From NCBI RefSeq assembly GCF_044377035.1, contig NZ_JBILJW010000002.1, positions 145,829 through 209,828 of the forward strand: a DNA stretch of 64,000 bases. Direction: 5' to 3'. The notes below the pieces were generated by a model that was not told the origin of the DNA, made no database searches, and saw nothing but the letters and a program-made list of their open reading frames with translations. Both the position numbers and the translations under genes were made by a program. Shown here in pieces: positions 25,027-34,377 of the stretch (position 1 is its first letter; each line of letters starts with the position of its first letter). The DNA comes from Silanimonas sp044377035. Lineage in GTDB: Bacteria; Pseudomonadota; Gammaproteobacteria; Xanthomonadales; Xanthomonadaceae.

Positions 25027-26877
25027 TCATCGGCCGCGGAGGAACAATCGATCCAGTTCCGCGAGCTCCAACTGTACGTAGGTCGGGCGCCCATGGTTGC
25101 ATTGGGCCGCGCGTTCCGTCGCCTCCATGTCGCGCAACAGAGCGTTCATTTCCGGCACGGTCAGCCGGCGGTTGGCGCGCACCGAGCTGCGGCAGGCCCA
25201 GCCCCCCATCAGCCCATGGACGGCCTCTTCGACCTTGCGCGTGTTGCCGTGTTCACGCAGCTCCGCCAAGGCATCGAGCAACAGGGGCTTGGCGTCGAGG
25301 TCGGCCAGCAGCGCGGGCACGCTGCGCAGCGAGAGCGACTGCGGTCCCGTGCGGCGCACCTCGAAACCCAGCGACGACAACAGCACCGCGTGCTGCTCGG
25401 CAGCATCGGCTTCGCGCTCGCTCACCGCGAGAGCTTCGGGCACCAGCAGCGGCTGCGCCCGAAGGTCCTGCGCGGCGAAGGCGGCCTTCATGCGCTCGTA
25501 GGTGATCCGCTCATGTGCCGCATGCATGTCGACGAGCACGAGGCCCTGGGCGTTCTGCGCCAGCACGTACACGCCATGCAGCTGCGCAAGCGCGAAGCCG
25601 AGCGGTGGCGCGACGGTGTCGTCGACTCCTGCGCGCGCCTCCGCGGCTGCCAACTGATGCACGGCACCGGCGCTGGGGAACGGCGTTGACGCAATCGAGG
25701 CCGGCATGCCGGATGTGCTGGCCTCGAGACCACCCGACGCGGCATACAGCGTGCGGTAGGCGGCCATGGTGTCGCCCACCGAGAGCCCAAGCCGCGACTG
25801 GTCGGCCGGCGCCCACTGCGGCAGTCCGGCCACCGGGCTGGGCGTCGGGCCGACGGGACTCGACGGCGCCCCTACGGCGTCGGCGGGCCGGGCATCGGCC
25901 AAGGCTTCGTGCAGCGTACGGAAGATGAAGTCGTGCACCAGCCGGCCATCGCGGAAACGCACTTCATGCTTGGCCGGATGGACGTTGACGTCGACACGGC
26001 GCGGGTCGAGCTCGAGGAACAGAACGAAGCTCGCATGGCGCCCGTGGTACAGCACGTCGGCGTAAGCCTGCCGCACCGCATGCGCGACGATGCGATCACG
26101 GACGGCGCGGCCATTGACGTAGAAGAACTGCTGGTCGGCGCTGCTGCGCGAGGCGGTGGGCAGGCCGATCCAACCATGCAGGCGAAGCCCGGCCTGGGCG
26201 TGGTCAAGGCCGAGCGCACGCTCGTGGAACTCCGGGCCCAGCGCTTCGGCCAAGCGCTTCGGTGCGTCGCCGCCGTTGGGGCGGTAATGCCGCAGCAGCC
26301 GTCCGTTGTGGTTGAGCTTCAGTTCAATGGTCGGACGCGCGAGCGCGAGTTGGCGCAACCAGTCCTCGACGTGGCCGAGCTCCGTGCGTTCGGCTTTCAG
26401 GAACTTGCGTCGCGCCGGCACGTTGAAGAACAGGTCGCGCGCCTCGACGGTCGTGCCTTGCGCATGCGGATGCGGGATGACCTCGCCGAGCCGCCCACCG
26501 TCGACATCGAGCTTCGCGCCGTGCTCCTGCGTGGCCGTCCGCGAGGCCAGCGAGAACCGGCTCACCGAGGCGATCGAGGGCAACGCCTCGCCGCGGAAGC
26601 CGAGGGTCGCCACGGCTTCGAGATCGTCGAGGCTGGCGATCTTGCTGGTGGCATGCCGCGAGACCGCCATCGGCAATTCGGTGGGCGCCATGCCGACGCC
26701 GTCGTCGCGGATGCGGATTAGCCGAGCCCCGCCTTCCTCGAGATCGATCTCGACGCGCTGCGCACCGGCATCCAGGGCGTTCTCGACCAGTTCCTTCACG
26801 ACCGACGCCGGCCGCTCGACGACTTCGCCGGCGGCGATCTGGTTGATCAGGACTTCGGGGAGCAGCTGGATCGGCAT
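25027..26877 (-). CDS. mutL: DNA mismatch repair protein MutL
   Basis: The mismatch-repair coordinator, 616 residues. The GHKL ATPase domain shows VKELVENALDAGAQRVEI, DDGVGM and GFRGEALPSIASVS; transducer and linker follow (a Pro/Ala/Ser stretch near 330-400). The C-terminal domain has VDMHAAHERITYERM, which matches the D-x-H-A-x2-E-x4-E endonuclease motif with Met in place of Gln. This suggests a latent nicking activity, as in pseudomonad and xanthomonad MutL proteins. It lies downstream of amiC and tsaE, the usual order in gammaproteobacteria, but is followed here by a DUF1684 lipoprotein rather than miaA-hfq. Confidence 0.96.
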   Translation of the reverse strand: MPIQLLPEVLINQIAAGEVVERPASVVKELVENALDAGAQRVEIDLEEGGARLIRIRDDGVGMAPTELPMAVSRHATSKIASLDDLEAVATLGFRGEALPSIASVSRFSLASRTATQEHGAKLDVDGGRLGEVIPHPHAQGTTVEARDLFFNVPARRKFLKAERTELGHVEDWLRQLALARPTIELKLNHNGRLLRHYRPNGGDAPKRLAEALGPEFHERALGLDHAQAGLRLHGWIGLPTASRSSADQQFFYVNGRAVRDRIVAHAVRQAYADVLYHGRHASFVLFLELDPRRVDVNVHPAKHEVRFRDGRLVHDFIFRTLHEALADARPADAVGAPSSPVGPTPSPVAGLPQWAPADQSRLGLSVGDTMAAYRTLYAASGGLEASTSGMPASIASTPFPSAGAVHQLAAAEARAGVDDTVAPPLGFALAQLHGVYVLAQNAQGLVLVDMHAAHERITYERMKAAFAAQDLRAQPLLVPEALAVSEREADAAEQHAVLLSSLGFEVRRTGPQSLSLRSVPALLADLDAKPLLLDALAELREHGNTRKVEEAVHGLMGGWACRSSVRANRRLTVPEMNALLRDMEATERAAQCNHGRPTYVQLELAELDRLFLRGR

Positions 26878-26941
26878 GCCGGCATCGCGCGGGAACAGGC
26901 CCCGATGATAGCGGTCGGGCGCGCCGCGCCGCGCGTGCGGA

Positions 26942-28324
26942 CTACTGCGGCGCGGCCGGGATGCGCAGGCGCTCGCCCACGCGCACGACGTCGTCGCGCT
27001 TGTCGTTGGCGTTGCGCAACTGGCTCAGCGAGATGCCGTGCCGCGCGGCGATGAGGCCGAGCGTCTCGCCGCGCGCGACCACATGCTGGCGGCTGCCCCG
27101 CGAGGGGTTCGCGGCGAACCACGTGCCGGGCGGCGGCTGCGAGCCGAAGTAGTCGCTGACGCCGCGGGCAACCACTTCGGCCAGACGGCGACGGAAACCC
27201 GCATCGTTGAGCTTGCGCTCGTCGGCGGCATTGGTGATGAAACCCGTCTCCACCAACATGGAGGGGACGTCGGGCGAGCGCAGCACCCAGAAATTGGCGC
27301 GTTCGACCTGCGGCTTGTGCGTCTTGCCGACGCTGCGCAGTTCATCGAGCACGTGGTTCGCGGCCTCGTCGGAGACGCGCATCGTCGCGCTCTGCGAGAG
27401 ATCGAGCAGCACCGCGGCGAGGCTGCGGTCCTTGTCCTCGAGGCTCACGCCGCCGACGAGATCCGCATTGTTCTCGCGGTCAGCGAGGAAGCGCGCTGCT
27501 TCGCTCGAGGCGCCTCGTGTCGACAGGACGAACACCGACGCGCCGTTGGCCTGTCGGCTCTGCGCGGCATCGGCATGCACGGAAATGAACAGGTCGGCCT
27601 GTGCGTCGCGCGCCTTCTGGTAGCGGTCGCCGAGCGGAATGAACACATCGCCGTCGCGGATCAGCAGCGCGCGCATGCCGGGATGACGGTCGATTTCCTC
27701 GGCCATCGCGCGCGCCACCTTCAGCGTGACGGTCTTCTCGTAGGTGCCGCCGCCGCCGATAGCGCCGGGATCACGGCCACCGTGGCCGGCGTCGATGGCG
27801 ATCAGCAACTCGCGCGCGCCGGACACCGGCGATGGCGCGGCTGCCGCGGACGTTGCCGGAGCATTCGTCACCGGCGCGACTGCAGACGGGGTGTTGGCCG
27901 CCATGGCGGCCTCGTCGCGGAACATTTCAAGCACGAGGCGCGAGGCACGGCCTGTGCCTTCGACGCGAGTGCGCGGACGCACGGCCCCGGCGAGGTCGAA
28001 CACGATGCGGAGCTTGCCGGCTTCCGGCGAGCCCGTGCGGACGCCGATCACGCGGCCATTCGGTGCCGGCGGACGGAATCCGTCGGCCAGGGCAGCGCCC
28101 GGAAGATCCAGAACCAACCGGTCCGGATTGGCGAGGCTGAAAAGACGGTAATCGCCGGGAGCGGCGTCGAGCTGCAGCTCGGCGCGGGTGCTTTCCTCGC
28201 CGGCACTGAGACGCAGTTGGCCCAACTGGACCTCGGCGTGGGCAAACGCGGCATACGCCAAGCCCGCGACCAGGACGGCCAGGTGCAACCAGCGGGTCAG
28301 GTTGAGAGCAGAGGCGCGCGGCAT
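26942..28324 (-). CDS. amiC: N-acetylmuramoyl-L-alanine amidase with AMIN and LysM domains (AmiB/AmiC-like)
   Basis: A periplasmic septal peptidoglycan amidase of 460 residues. The order is signal peptide (WLHLAVLVAGLAYAAFAHA), AMIN domain (about residues 30-135; LVLDLPGAALADGF), an Ala/Pro/Thr linker, a zinc amidase_3 domain (IDAGHGGRDPGAIG with the first His, later SVHADAA and the catalytic Glu in LVETGFITN), and a LysM domain at the C-terminus (HVVARGETLGLIAARHGIS). Between PSMLVETGF and the LysM lies the SDYFG(S)QPPPGTW end of the catalytic domain. The tsaE-amiB/C-mutL order is classic. It could be called AmiB; the two are not separated by sequence alone. Confidence 0.94.
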   Translation of the reverse strand: MPRASALNLTRWLHLAVLVAGLAYAAFAHAEVQLGQLRLSAGEESTRAELQLDAAPGDYRLFSLANPDRLVLDLPGAALADGFRPPAPNGRVIGVRTGSPEAGKLRIVFDLAGAVRPRTRVEGTGRASRLVLEMFRDEAAMAANTPSAVAPVTNAPATSAAAAPSPVSGARELLIAIDAGHGGRDPGAIGGGGTYEKTVTLKVARAMAEEIDRHPGMRALLIRDGDVFIPLGDRYQKARDAQADLFISVHADAAQSRQANGASVFVLSTRGASSEAARFLADRENNADLVGGVSLEDKDRSLAAVLLDLSQSATMRVSDEAANHVLDELRSVGKTHKPQVERANFWVLRSPDVPSMLVETGFITNAADERKLNDAGFRRRLAEVVARGVSDYFGSQPPPGTWFAANPSRGSRQHVVARGETLGLIAARHGISLSQLRNANDKRDDVVRVGERLRIPAAPQ

Positions 28325-28425
28325 GGGGGCGATTCAAGCACCGCCCCCGGCGCAATGCAAGCACTTTTTCCTTTGCAATCCGTAGCCTGCAGCCTGTTCC
28401 TGCGAATCTTCCTGATGAACCGACC

Positions 28426-28920
28426 CTAAGTGGCGGCAGAAATCCCGGCCGCGGCCCCACCGGCGGCGCCGTCGAGCCGCCGGATCCACTCCCGGCCGGC
28501 GTCACTCAGGGGCTTGAGTACCGCGCGTCGCCCTTCCGCCTCCAAGGCGAGGTGGATCACCAGATCCGGCGCCGGCAGCGCGGTGCCGCCCCGCTCCGGC
28601 CACTCCACCAGCCACAGGGCGGCAGCGTCCTGCAGTTCGTCCATGCCCAGGAAATCCAGCTCACCCGCATCGCCGAGGCGGTAAAGATCGAGATGCGCCG
28701 CCTCCCCGTCGGGCAGCGCATAGCGCTCGATCAACGTGTAGGTCGGGCTGCGAATCGTGCCCGTCACCCCCAGCGCCCGCAGCAGGGCTCGCGCGAGCGT
28801 GGACTTGCCGGCCCCCAGGTCACCCTGCAGGTGAACCACGGCGCGCTCAGGCCGGGTCGCGGCGAGGCGGGCGCCCAAGGCCGCCGTCGCGTCGGCGTCG
28901 GGTAGGAAGGGCGCAGTCAT
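28426..28920 (-). CDS. tsaE: tRNA threonylcarbamoyladenosine biosynthesis ATPase TsaE
   Basis: The ATPase partner of TsaB-TsaD in forming t6A37 in tRNAs that read ANN codons. It has 164 residues. The P-loop is GDLGAGKSTLARALL and the switch-like segment is SPTYTLIERYAL; the aromatic pair W-L-V-EWPERG near the C-terminus is the usual TsaE ending motif. A roughly 20-residue Ala/Gly tail extends beyond family length. The ATG at 28920 overlaps the nnr stop as ATGA, so the two are coupled. A longer frame from 29409 is only antisense sequence of nnr. Confidence 0.94.
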   Translation of the reverse strand: MTAPFLPDADATAALGARLAATRPERAVVHLQGDLGAGKSTLARALLRALGVTGTIRSPTYTLIERYALPDGEAAHLDLYRLGDAGELDFLGMDELQDAAALWLVEWPERGGTALPAPDLVIHLALEAEGRRAVLKPLSDAGREWIRRLDGAAGGAAAGISAAT

Positions 28921-30386
28921 GGGTTCAACACCAGACCGAAGGCCTCGATGACGTCGCTGGCGAGCAGGCCCCGACGGCGGCCGACAGTATCCGCTGCCGC
29001 CGAATGCCCCAGCGCACCGACCCACGCTGCGTCGAAGGGTGACAGGCCCTGCGCCCGCAGCGCCGCCACGAGCCCGGTCAACGCATCGCCCATGCCGGCC
29101 GAGGCCATGCCGGGATGCCCGGCATCGATGAGGCGCGGGGTTGCGCCGGGCGCAGCAACCACAGTGCCGGCCCCCTTGAGCACCACCGCCGCCCCGAAGC
29201 GCGCGACCAGCGCGTCCAGCGCGGCGAAACGATCCGCCTGCACCTCTTCGGTAAGGCATCCGAGCAGACGCGCCGCCTCGCCGGGATGGGGCGTCAGCAC
29301 GGCGCCGGGCACCGGGCGCGGCGCCTCGGCCAGCAGGTTCAGGGCATCGGCATCCAGCACGAGCGGACGCCCCGAGGCCAACGCCGCCTCGAACAGGCCG
29401 CGTCCCCACTCGCCCTGCCCCAGACCGGGGCCCACCGCCACCACGTCGGCGGCGGCGAGTCGCGAAGCGAGGGCGTCACTAGTCTGAACAACCCCGGCCA
29501 TCACTTCCGGCCGAGCGACATTCAGCGCAAACACCGTCTCCGGGCGCGAGAGCGCTTCCACCCAGCCGGCACCGCCACGGGCGGCGGCTTCCGCACAGAG
29601 CACGAGGGCTCCGGCCGTGCCGTGGTCGCCGCCCAGACAAAGCACCCGACCGTGATGGCCTTTGTGGCTATCGAGGCGCCGCACGGGAAGCGCGTCGGCC
29701 AAGGCCGAGGCTCGCACCGCCCACGCTGACGGCGCCCCCACCGAGGCCTCGGCGGCCAGCGCATCGACGTCGAGGCCCAGCGGGTCGACGTGCACTTCGC
29801 CCGCAGCCTCACGGCCCAGGGCGGTGAACAGGCCGCGTTTGGCGGCGACGAAGCACAGCGTCATCGCCGCGGGAAGGAACGCGCCAGGCGCGCTGCCGCG
29901 GTCGGCATCGATGCCCGAGGGCACATCCAGCGCCAGCACCGGACGCCGCTGCGCGGCCACCGCCTGCATCAATCCGGCCATGGGCGCTTCCGGGGCGCGG
30001 GAGAGCCCGATGCCGAACAAGGCGTCGATCCAAGCGTCCACATCGGGAAGGCCGGAGGCCGGCGAGCGCACACCCTGCCCGGCCGCGATCCAACGGGCCG
30101 CTGCGGACCGGGCCTCCGGCGTGCGCGGCTCATCGCTGGCCACCACATCGACCTGAAGCCCGCTGCGATGCAGGGCCAGCGCGGCCACATAGCCGTCGCC
30201 GCCGTTGTTGCCCGTCCCGCACAGCACGCCGACCCGCCGCACCTGCGGCCAGCGCTCGCGCAGCAGTGCGGCAGCGGCTTCGCCGGCCTGCGTCATCAGC
30301 CCGAGGGCGTCGACGCCGCGCGCGAAAGCCGCGCGCTCGATGGCACGCACAGCGTCAGCGCGGTACAGCGGCAGGGCATGAGGCAT
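28917..30386 (-). CDS. nnr: Bifunctional NAD(P)H-hydrate epimerase / ADP-dependent dehydratase
   Basis: Repairs hydrated NADH and NADPH. It has 489 residues in two domains. The N-terminal YjeF epimerase domain (about 1-205) has VLCGTGNNGGDGYVAALAL, VDALFGIGL and LALDVPSGIDADRG. The C-terminal kinase-like dehydratase domain shows GRVLCLGGDHGTAGALVL, GPGLGQ, LDADALNLL, LTPHPGEAARLL and AGMGDALTG. The ATG at 30386 (MPHALPLYRADAVRAIE) fits the family start. The gene overlaps tsaE by ATGA and is divergent from queG, with only 24 bases between the start codons. Confidence 0.95.
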   Translation of the reverse strand: MPHALPLYRADAVRAIERAAFARGVDALGLMTQAGEAAAALLRERWPQVRRVGVLCGTGNNGGDGYVAALALHRSGLQVDVVASDEPRTPEARSAAARWIAAGQGVRSPASGLPDVDAWIDALFGIGLSRAPEAPMAGLMQAVAAQRRPVLALDVPSGIDADRGSAPGAFLPAAMTLCFVAAKRGLFTALGREAAGEVHVDPLGLDVDALAAEASVGAPSAWAVRASALADALPVRRLDSHKGHHGRVLCLGGDHGTAGALVLCAEAAARGGAGWVEALSRPETVFALNVARPEVMAGVVQTSDALASRLAAADVVAVGPGLGQGEWGRGLFEAALASGRPLVLDADALNLLAEAPRPVPGAVLTPHPGEAARLLGCLTEEVQADRFAALDALVARFGAAVVLKGAGTVVAAPGATPRLIDAGHPGMASAGMGDALTGLVAALRAQGLSPFDAAWVGALGHSAAADTVGRRRGLLASDVIEAFGLVLNP

Positions 30387-30410
30387 GCCGCGGATTCTAT
30401 ACTTCGCGCC

Positions 30411-31472
30411 ATGCACGACTGGGCCGCGCTCGCCGCCGACATCAAGCGCTGGGCCGAAGACCTCGGCTTCCAGCAGGCGGGCATCAGTGCGGGCACGCTG
30501 GCGAGGGACGAAGCGCATCTCGCGCGCTGGCTCGCCGAAGGCCACCACGGTTCGATGAACTGGATGGCCACCCATGGCACGAAGCGCAGCCGCCCGGACG
30601 AACTGGTGCCGGGCACCGTGCGCGTCATCAGCGTGCGCATGGATTACGGCGTCGACGACGACGCGGCCTGCTGGGACACGCTGGCCGACGGCACGCGCGC
30701 CTATGTCGCGCGCTACGCGCTGGGCCGCGATTACCACAAAGTGCTGCGCGCGCGGCTACAGAAGCTCGCCGACCGCATCGCCGAAGTCGTCGGCCCGTTC
30801 GGCTACCGCGCCTTCGTCGACTCCGCGCCCGTGCTCGAACGCGCACTAGCCCGCGACGCAGGCCTCGGCTGGATCGGCAAGAACACCTGCGTGATCAACA
30901 CGAAAGCCGGCAGCTGGTTCTTCCTCGGCGAGCTGTACACCGACCTGCCCCTGCCGGTCGATGAACCCGCCACCGAGCACTGCGGCACCTGCACGCGCTG
31001 CATCGACATCTGCCCCACGCAGGCCATCGTCGCACCGAACGTGCTCGACGCGCGCCGCTGCATCAGCTACCTGACGATCGAGAACCCCGGGACGATTCCA
31101 CTCGAGTTCCGCCGCCCCATGGGCAACCGCATCTTCGGCTGCGACGACTGCCAGCTGGTCTGCCCCTGGAACAAGTTCGCCCAACGCCATGCCCTGCCCG
31201 ACTTCGAGCCGCGCCATGGGCTGGACACCGCGTCGCTGGTGGAACTGTTCGCGTGGGACGAGGACGCGTTCCTCAAGCGAACCGAAGGCTCAGCGATCCG
31301 CCGCACGGGGCACGAGGGCTGGTTGCGGAACATCGCTGTCGCGCTGGGCAACGCGCCGCACTCCGTGGCTGCCGTGGAAGCCCTCCACGCCCGTGCGACA
31401 CACCCGTCGCCGCTGGTGCGCGAGCACGTCGAGTGGGCGCTTGCGGAACAGGCCGCGAAAGCGCCGGACTGA
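30411..31472 (+). CDS. queG: Epoxyqueuosine reductase QueG
   Basis: Performs the last step of queuosine synthesis, reducing epoxyqueuosine in tRNA using cobalamin and two [4Fe-4S] clusters. It has 353 residues. Two ferredoxin motifs are visible: HCGTCTRCIDICPTQAI and GCDDCQLVCPWNKFA. The catalytic Asp is in FVDSAPVLERALARDAG with WIGKNT after it, and GTIPLEFRRPMGNRIF is typical. A TATACT hexamer lies at 30398-30403, only 7 bases before the ATG, so the transcript could have a very short leader. In Escherichia coli queG is also divergent from the nnr-tsaE-amiB-mutL operon. Confidence 0.96.
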   Translation: MHDWAALAADIKRWAEDLGFQQAGISAGTLARDEAHLARWLAEGHHGSMNWMATHGTKRSRPDELVPGTVRVISVRMDYGVDDDAACWDTLADGTRAYVARYALGRDYHKVLRARLQKLADRIAEVVGPFGYRAFVDSAPVLERALARDAGLGWIGKNTCVINTKAGSWFFLGELYTDLPLPVDEPATEHCGTCTRCIDICPTQAIVAPNVLDARRCISYLTIENPGTIPLEFRRPMGNRIFGCDDCQLVCPWNKFAQRHALPDFEPRHGLDTASLVELFAWDEDAFLKRTEGSAIRRTGHEGWLRNIAVALGNAPHSVAAVEALHARATHPSPLVREHVEWALAEQAAKAPD

Positions 31473-31509
31473 GTCCACCCCGACGCCCCGCCGGGGGACG
31501 CCGGAGGCT

Positions 31510-33024
31510 TCAACCGCGGGCGAGGATCTCCGCGGCCAAGGCGGCGCTGATCGGGTCCTGCGCGTGCGCCTGGCCTTCCAGCACGGGCAGCAGGCCGCCG
31601 GCCAGCGTCTTGCCGAGCTCCACCCCGAACTGGTCGAAGGCATTGATGCCCCAGATCACCGACTGCGCGTAGACGCTGTGCTCATACAGAGCAACCAGCG
31701 CACCGAAGCTGCGCGGCGTCAGGCGGTCGAGCAGGATCAGGGTGCTCGGTCGATTGCCCGGGAAGTGCCGCTGCGGACGATCGCCCTCGTCACCATTCGC
31801 CAGTGCTTCGACCTGCGCCAGCAAATGCGAGAGCAGCACGCGATGCTGCGCGGCGTGCGCGTGGTCGGGCTGGATGACGCCTATGAAATCCGCCGGCACC
31901 ACCTGCGTGCCCTGGTGCAAGGCCTGGAAGAAGCTGTGCTGGCTGTCGGTGCCTGCCCCACCCCACAGCACCGGCACGGTGTCGTGCTCGATAGCCGCGC
32001 CCTCGTGGTCGACGCGCTTGCCCAGCGATTCCATCACCAGCTGCTGCAAGTAGGCCGGTAGCAAGCGAAGGCGCTCGTCGTAAGGCAGCACCGCCTGCGC
32101 CGAGTGGCCCTCGGCGTTGCGGTTCCACACCGCGAACAGCGCATGCCACAAGGGCAGGTTCGACTCGGCCGGCGCCTCGAGGAAGTGCCGGTCCATCGCC
32201 TCGGCACCGGCCAGCATCTGGGCGAAGCCGTCCTCGCCGAGGGCCAGCAGCACCGAGAAACCGACCGCCGACCACAGCGAGTAGCGGCCGCCCACCCAGT
32301 CCCACATCGGCAGTACGCGCGACGGATCGATGCCGAAGGCCTCGGCCTTGGGCACGTTCGCGCTCACCGCGTACAGGCGCTCACCGCCGCCGAGCCAATC
32401 GCGGATCAGCTGGCCGTTGAGGAGGGTTTCCTGCGTGCCAAAACTCTTCGAAACGAGGATGGCCGCGGTCTTCGCAGGCTCGAGCCCGGCCAGCAGCCGC
32501 GTCGCCGCATGGGCATCGACGTTGCTGAGGAAATGGATGGTGAAGCGGCCGTCGCCGAAGTCCTTCAGCGCGTCTAGCGCCAGGCGCGGACCGAGGTCGG
32601 AGCCGCCGATGCCGACGTTGATGATGTCGGTGACGCCGCTGGCACGAAGCGCCTGCGCCATGTCGGCCATGCGCTGGCGCGCCTCGTGCGCTTCGCGGGC
32701 CGCCCCGGAGGCGACCGGGGCCTCGAACGCGGTGCGCAGCGCGCTGTGCAAGGCCGGACGGCCTTCCGAGCGGTTCACCGAGGCGCCGTGCAGGAGCTCG
32801 CGGATCGCGGCTCCCATGCCGCTGGCCTGAGCCACCGCCAGCAGGGCGTCGAGGGCTTCGGCGTCGACGTGTTGGCGCGCGAAGCTCGCGTACAGGCCGT
32901 CGACCTTCAGCGCCATGCGCGCCGCGCGATCGGGCTCGCTCGCGATCAGTTGCTTCAACGAGTGGCCCGCGAGGCGGGCGCCGTGGGACTTCAGGTGTGC
33001 CAGACGCGCCGCGATCGAGTGCAT
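31510..33024 (-). CDS. pgi: Glucose-6-phosphate isomerase
   Basis: Interconverts glucose 6-phosphate and fructose 6-phosphate. It has 504 residues, the short proteobacterial form. Motifs are NVGIGGSDLGPRLALDAL, VSKSFGTQETLLN, the family signature DWVGGRYSLWSAVG, the catalytic Glu region, HSFFQALHQGTQVVPADFIG, and NAFDQFGVELGKTLA. The ATG at 33024 (MHSIAARLAHLKSHGA) was chosen over a longer frame that would run across panD. It follows panD by 14 bases in the pantothenate run. This pairing of pgi with panD is common in Xanthomonadales. Confidence 0.96.
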   Translation of the reverse strand: MHSIAARLAHLKSHGARLAGHSLKQLIASEPDRAARMALKVDGLYASFARQHVDAEALDALLAVAQASGMGAAIRELLHGASVNRSEGRPALHSALRTAFEAPVASGAAREAHEARQRMADMAQALRASGVTDIINVGIGGSDLGPRLALDALKDFGDGRFTIHFLSNVDAHAATRLLAGLEPAKTAAILVSKSFGTQETLLNGQLIRDWLGGGERLYAVSANVPKAEAFGIDPSRVLPMWDWVGGRYSLWSAVGFSVLLALGEDGFAQMLAGAEAMDRHFLEAPAESNLPLWHALFAVWNRNAEGHSAQAVLPYDERLRLLPAYLQQLVMESLGKRVDHEGAAIEHDTVPVLWGGAGTDSQHSFFQALHQGTQVVPADFIGVIQPDHAHAAQHRVLLSHLLAQVEALANGDEGDRPQRHFPGNRPSTLILLDRLTPRSFGALVALYEHSVYAQSVIWGINAFDQFGVELGKTLAGGLLPVLEGQAHAQDPISAALAAEILARG

Positions 33025-33038
33025 TCGTTGTCCTGGGG

Positions 33039-33419
33039 TCAGGCGGCCTGCGCCGGGATGCTGTGGTTGGTGTGGGTGAGGCGGTTCTGGCGGTCGACGT
33101 AGACCAGCGTCGGCTTGAACTTCGCCGCTTCCGCTTCGTCGAGCTGGCCGTAGGCGCAGATGATCACCAGGTCGCCCGGACCGGCGAGATGCGCTGCGGC
33201 GCCGTTCACCGAGATCACGCCGCTGCCCTCTTCGCCGCGGATGGCGTAGGTGACGAAGCGCGCGCCGTTGTTGATGTTGAAGATGTGCACCTGCTCGTAC
33301 TCGCGGATGCCCGACACGTCGAGCAGGCGGCCGTCGATGGCGCACGAACCTTCGTAATGCAGCTCGGCGTGGGTGACGGAGGCGCGGTGGATCTTGGCTT
33401 TCAGCAGGGTGAGCTGCAT
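33039..33419 (-). CDS. panD: Aspartate 1-decarboxylase proenzyme PanD
   Basis: Makes beta-alanine for pantothenate. It has 126 residues and is made as a proenzyme that cleaves itself between Gly24 and Ser25 (HYEGSCAID) to create the pyruvoyl group. Other motifs are LLKAKIHRASVTHAELHYEG, NINNGARFVTYAI (substrate region), and IICAYGQ. It lies 98 bases after panC and 14 bases before pgi. The position after panB and panC supports an operon for the whole vitamin B5 branch. Confidence 0.97.
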   Translation of the reverse strand: MQLTLLKAKIHRASVTHAELHYEGSCAIDGRLLDVSGIREYEQVHIFNINNGARFVTYAIRGEEGSGVISVNGAAAHLAGPGDLVIICAYGQLDEAEAAKFKPTLVYVDRQNRLTHTNHSIPAQAA

Positions 33420-33516
33420 GGGGGCGGTCCGGAGGCGTGAAGGCGCGGAGTGTAGGGGCGAGGGGTGGAGCCCGCAATCGAGCCCACCCGTGCGCGCAGC
33501 GTCGCCGAAACGGCGT

Positions 33517-34377
33517 TCAGCGGGCGTCGACGCCGTCGAAATCGAGGTTGTCGATCAGGCGCGTGCGGCCGAGGCGCGCGGCGACCAGCCCCAGGAGGCC
33601 CGGCTCGCTGCCGCCGTCAGGAATGGAGAGGTCGGCGCGGCGGATCGCCACGTAGTCGACATCGAAACCCGCCGCCGTCAGGCGCTCGACGGCTTCCTGC
33701 TCCAGGCCCGCCGGCGGCAGGCCCAGCGCGGTCTGATCGCGCAGCGTGCGCAGGTTGCGGATGATCTCGACGGCGACGCGGCGCTCGTCCTCCGACAGGT
33801 ACTGGTTGCGCGAACTCATGGCCAATCCGTCCGGCTCGCGCATGGTCGGGCCGGGCACGATGTCGATGGCGAAGGCGAGGTCCTTCGTCATGTGCCTGAT
33901 CACCTGCAGCTGCTGGTAGTCCTTGCGGCCGAAGAGGGCGACGTCCGGGTGCACCATGTTGAACAGGCGCGCCACGACCGTCGCGACGCCGTCGAAGTGG
34001 CCCGGGCGATGGGCGCCTTCCAGCACATCGGCCACGCCGGGCACGCGGATGCGCACCGCGGCCTCGGCGCCCAGCGGATACATGGTTTCCACCGAGGGCA
34101 GGAACAGCAGGTCGCAGCCCGCCTGCGCGAGCCCCTCGGCATCGGCCTCGGGCGTGCGCGGATAGCGCGAGAAGTCCTCGCTCGGCCCGAATTGCGTCGG
34201 GTTCACGAAGATGCTGGCCACGACCTTGTCGGCGTTCTGCTTGGCCAACTCGACCAGCGAATGGTGCCCCGCGTGCAGGTTCCCCATGGTAGGCACCAGC
34301 GCGATGCGATGCCCCTGGTCGCGCCAGCCGGCGAGGTGGGCGCGCAATTCGGCGACGGTGCGGACGGTGCGGATCAT
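33517..34377 (-). CDS. panC: Pantothenate synthetase PanC
   Basis: Joins pantoate and beta-alanine with ATP. It has 286 residues. The nucleotidyltransferase motif is VPTMGNLHAGHHSLVELA (HxGH), followed by VASIFVNPTQFGPSEDFSRYPR, FGRKDYQQLQVIRHM and the KMSKS-like SSRNQYLSEDER. The ATG at 34377 overlaps the panB stop as ATGA, so it is coupled to panB. Confidence 0.97.
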   Translation of the reverse strand: MIRTVRTVAELRAHLAGWRDQGHRIALVPTMGNLHAGHHSLVELAKQNADKVVASIFVNPTQFGPSEDFSRYPRTPEADAEGLAQAGCDLLFLPSVETMYPLGAEAAVRIRVPGVADVLEGAHRPGHFDGVATVVARLFNMVHPDVALFGRKDYQQLQVIRHMTKDLAFAIDIVPGPTMREPDGLAMSSRNQYLSEDERRVAVEIIRNLRTLRDQTALGLPPAGLEQEAVERLTAAGFDVDYVAIRRADLSIPDGGSEPGLLGLVAARLGRTRLIDNLDFDGVDAR

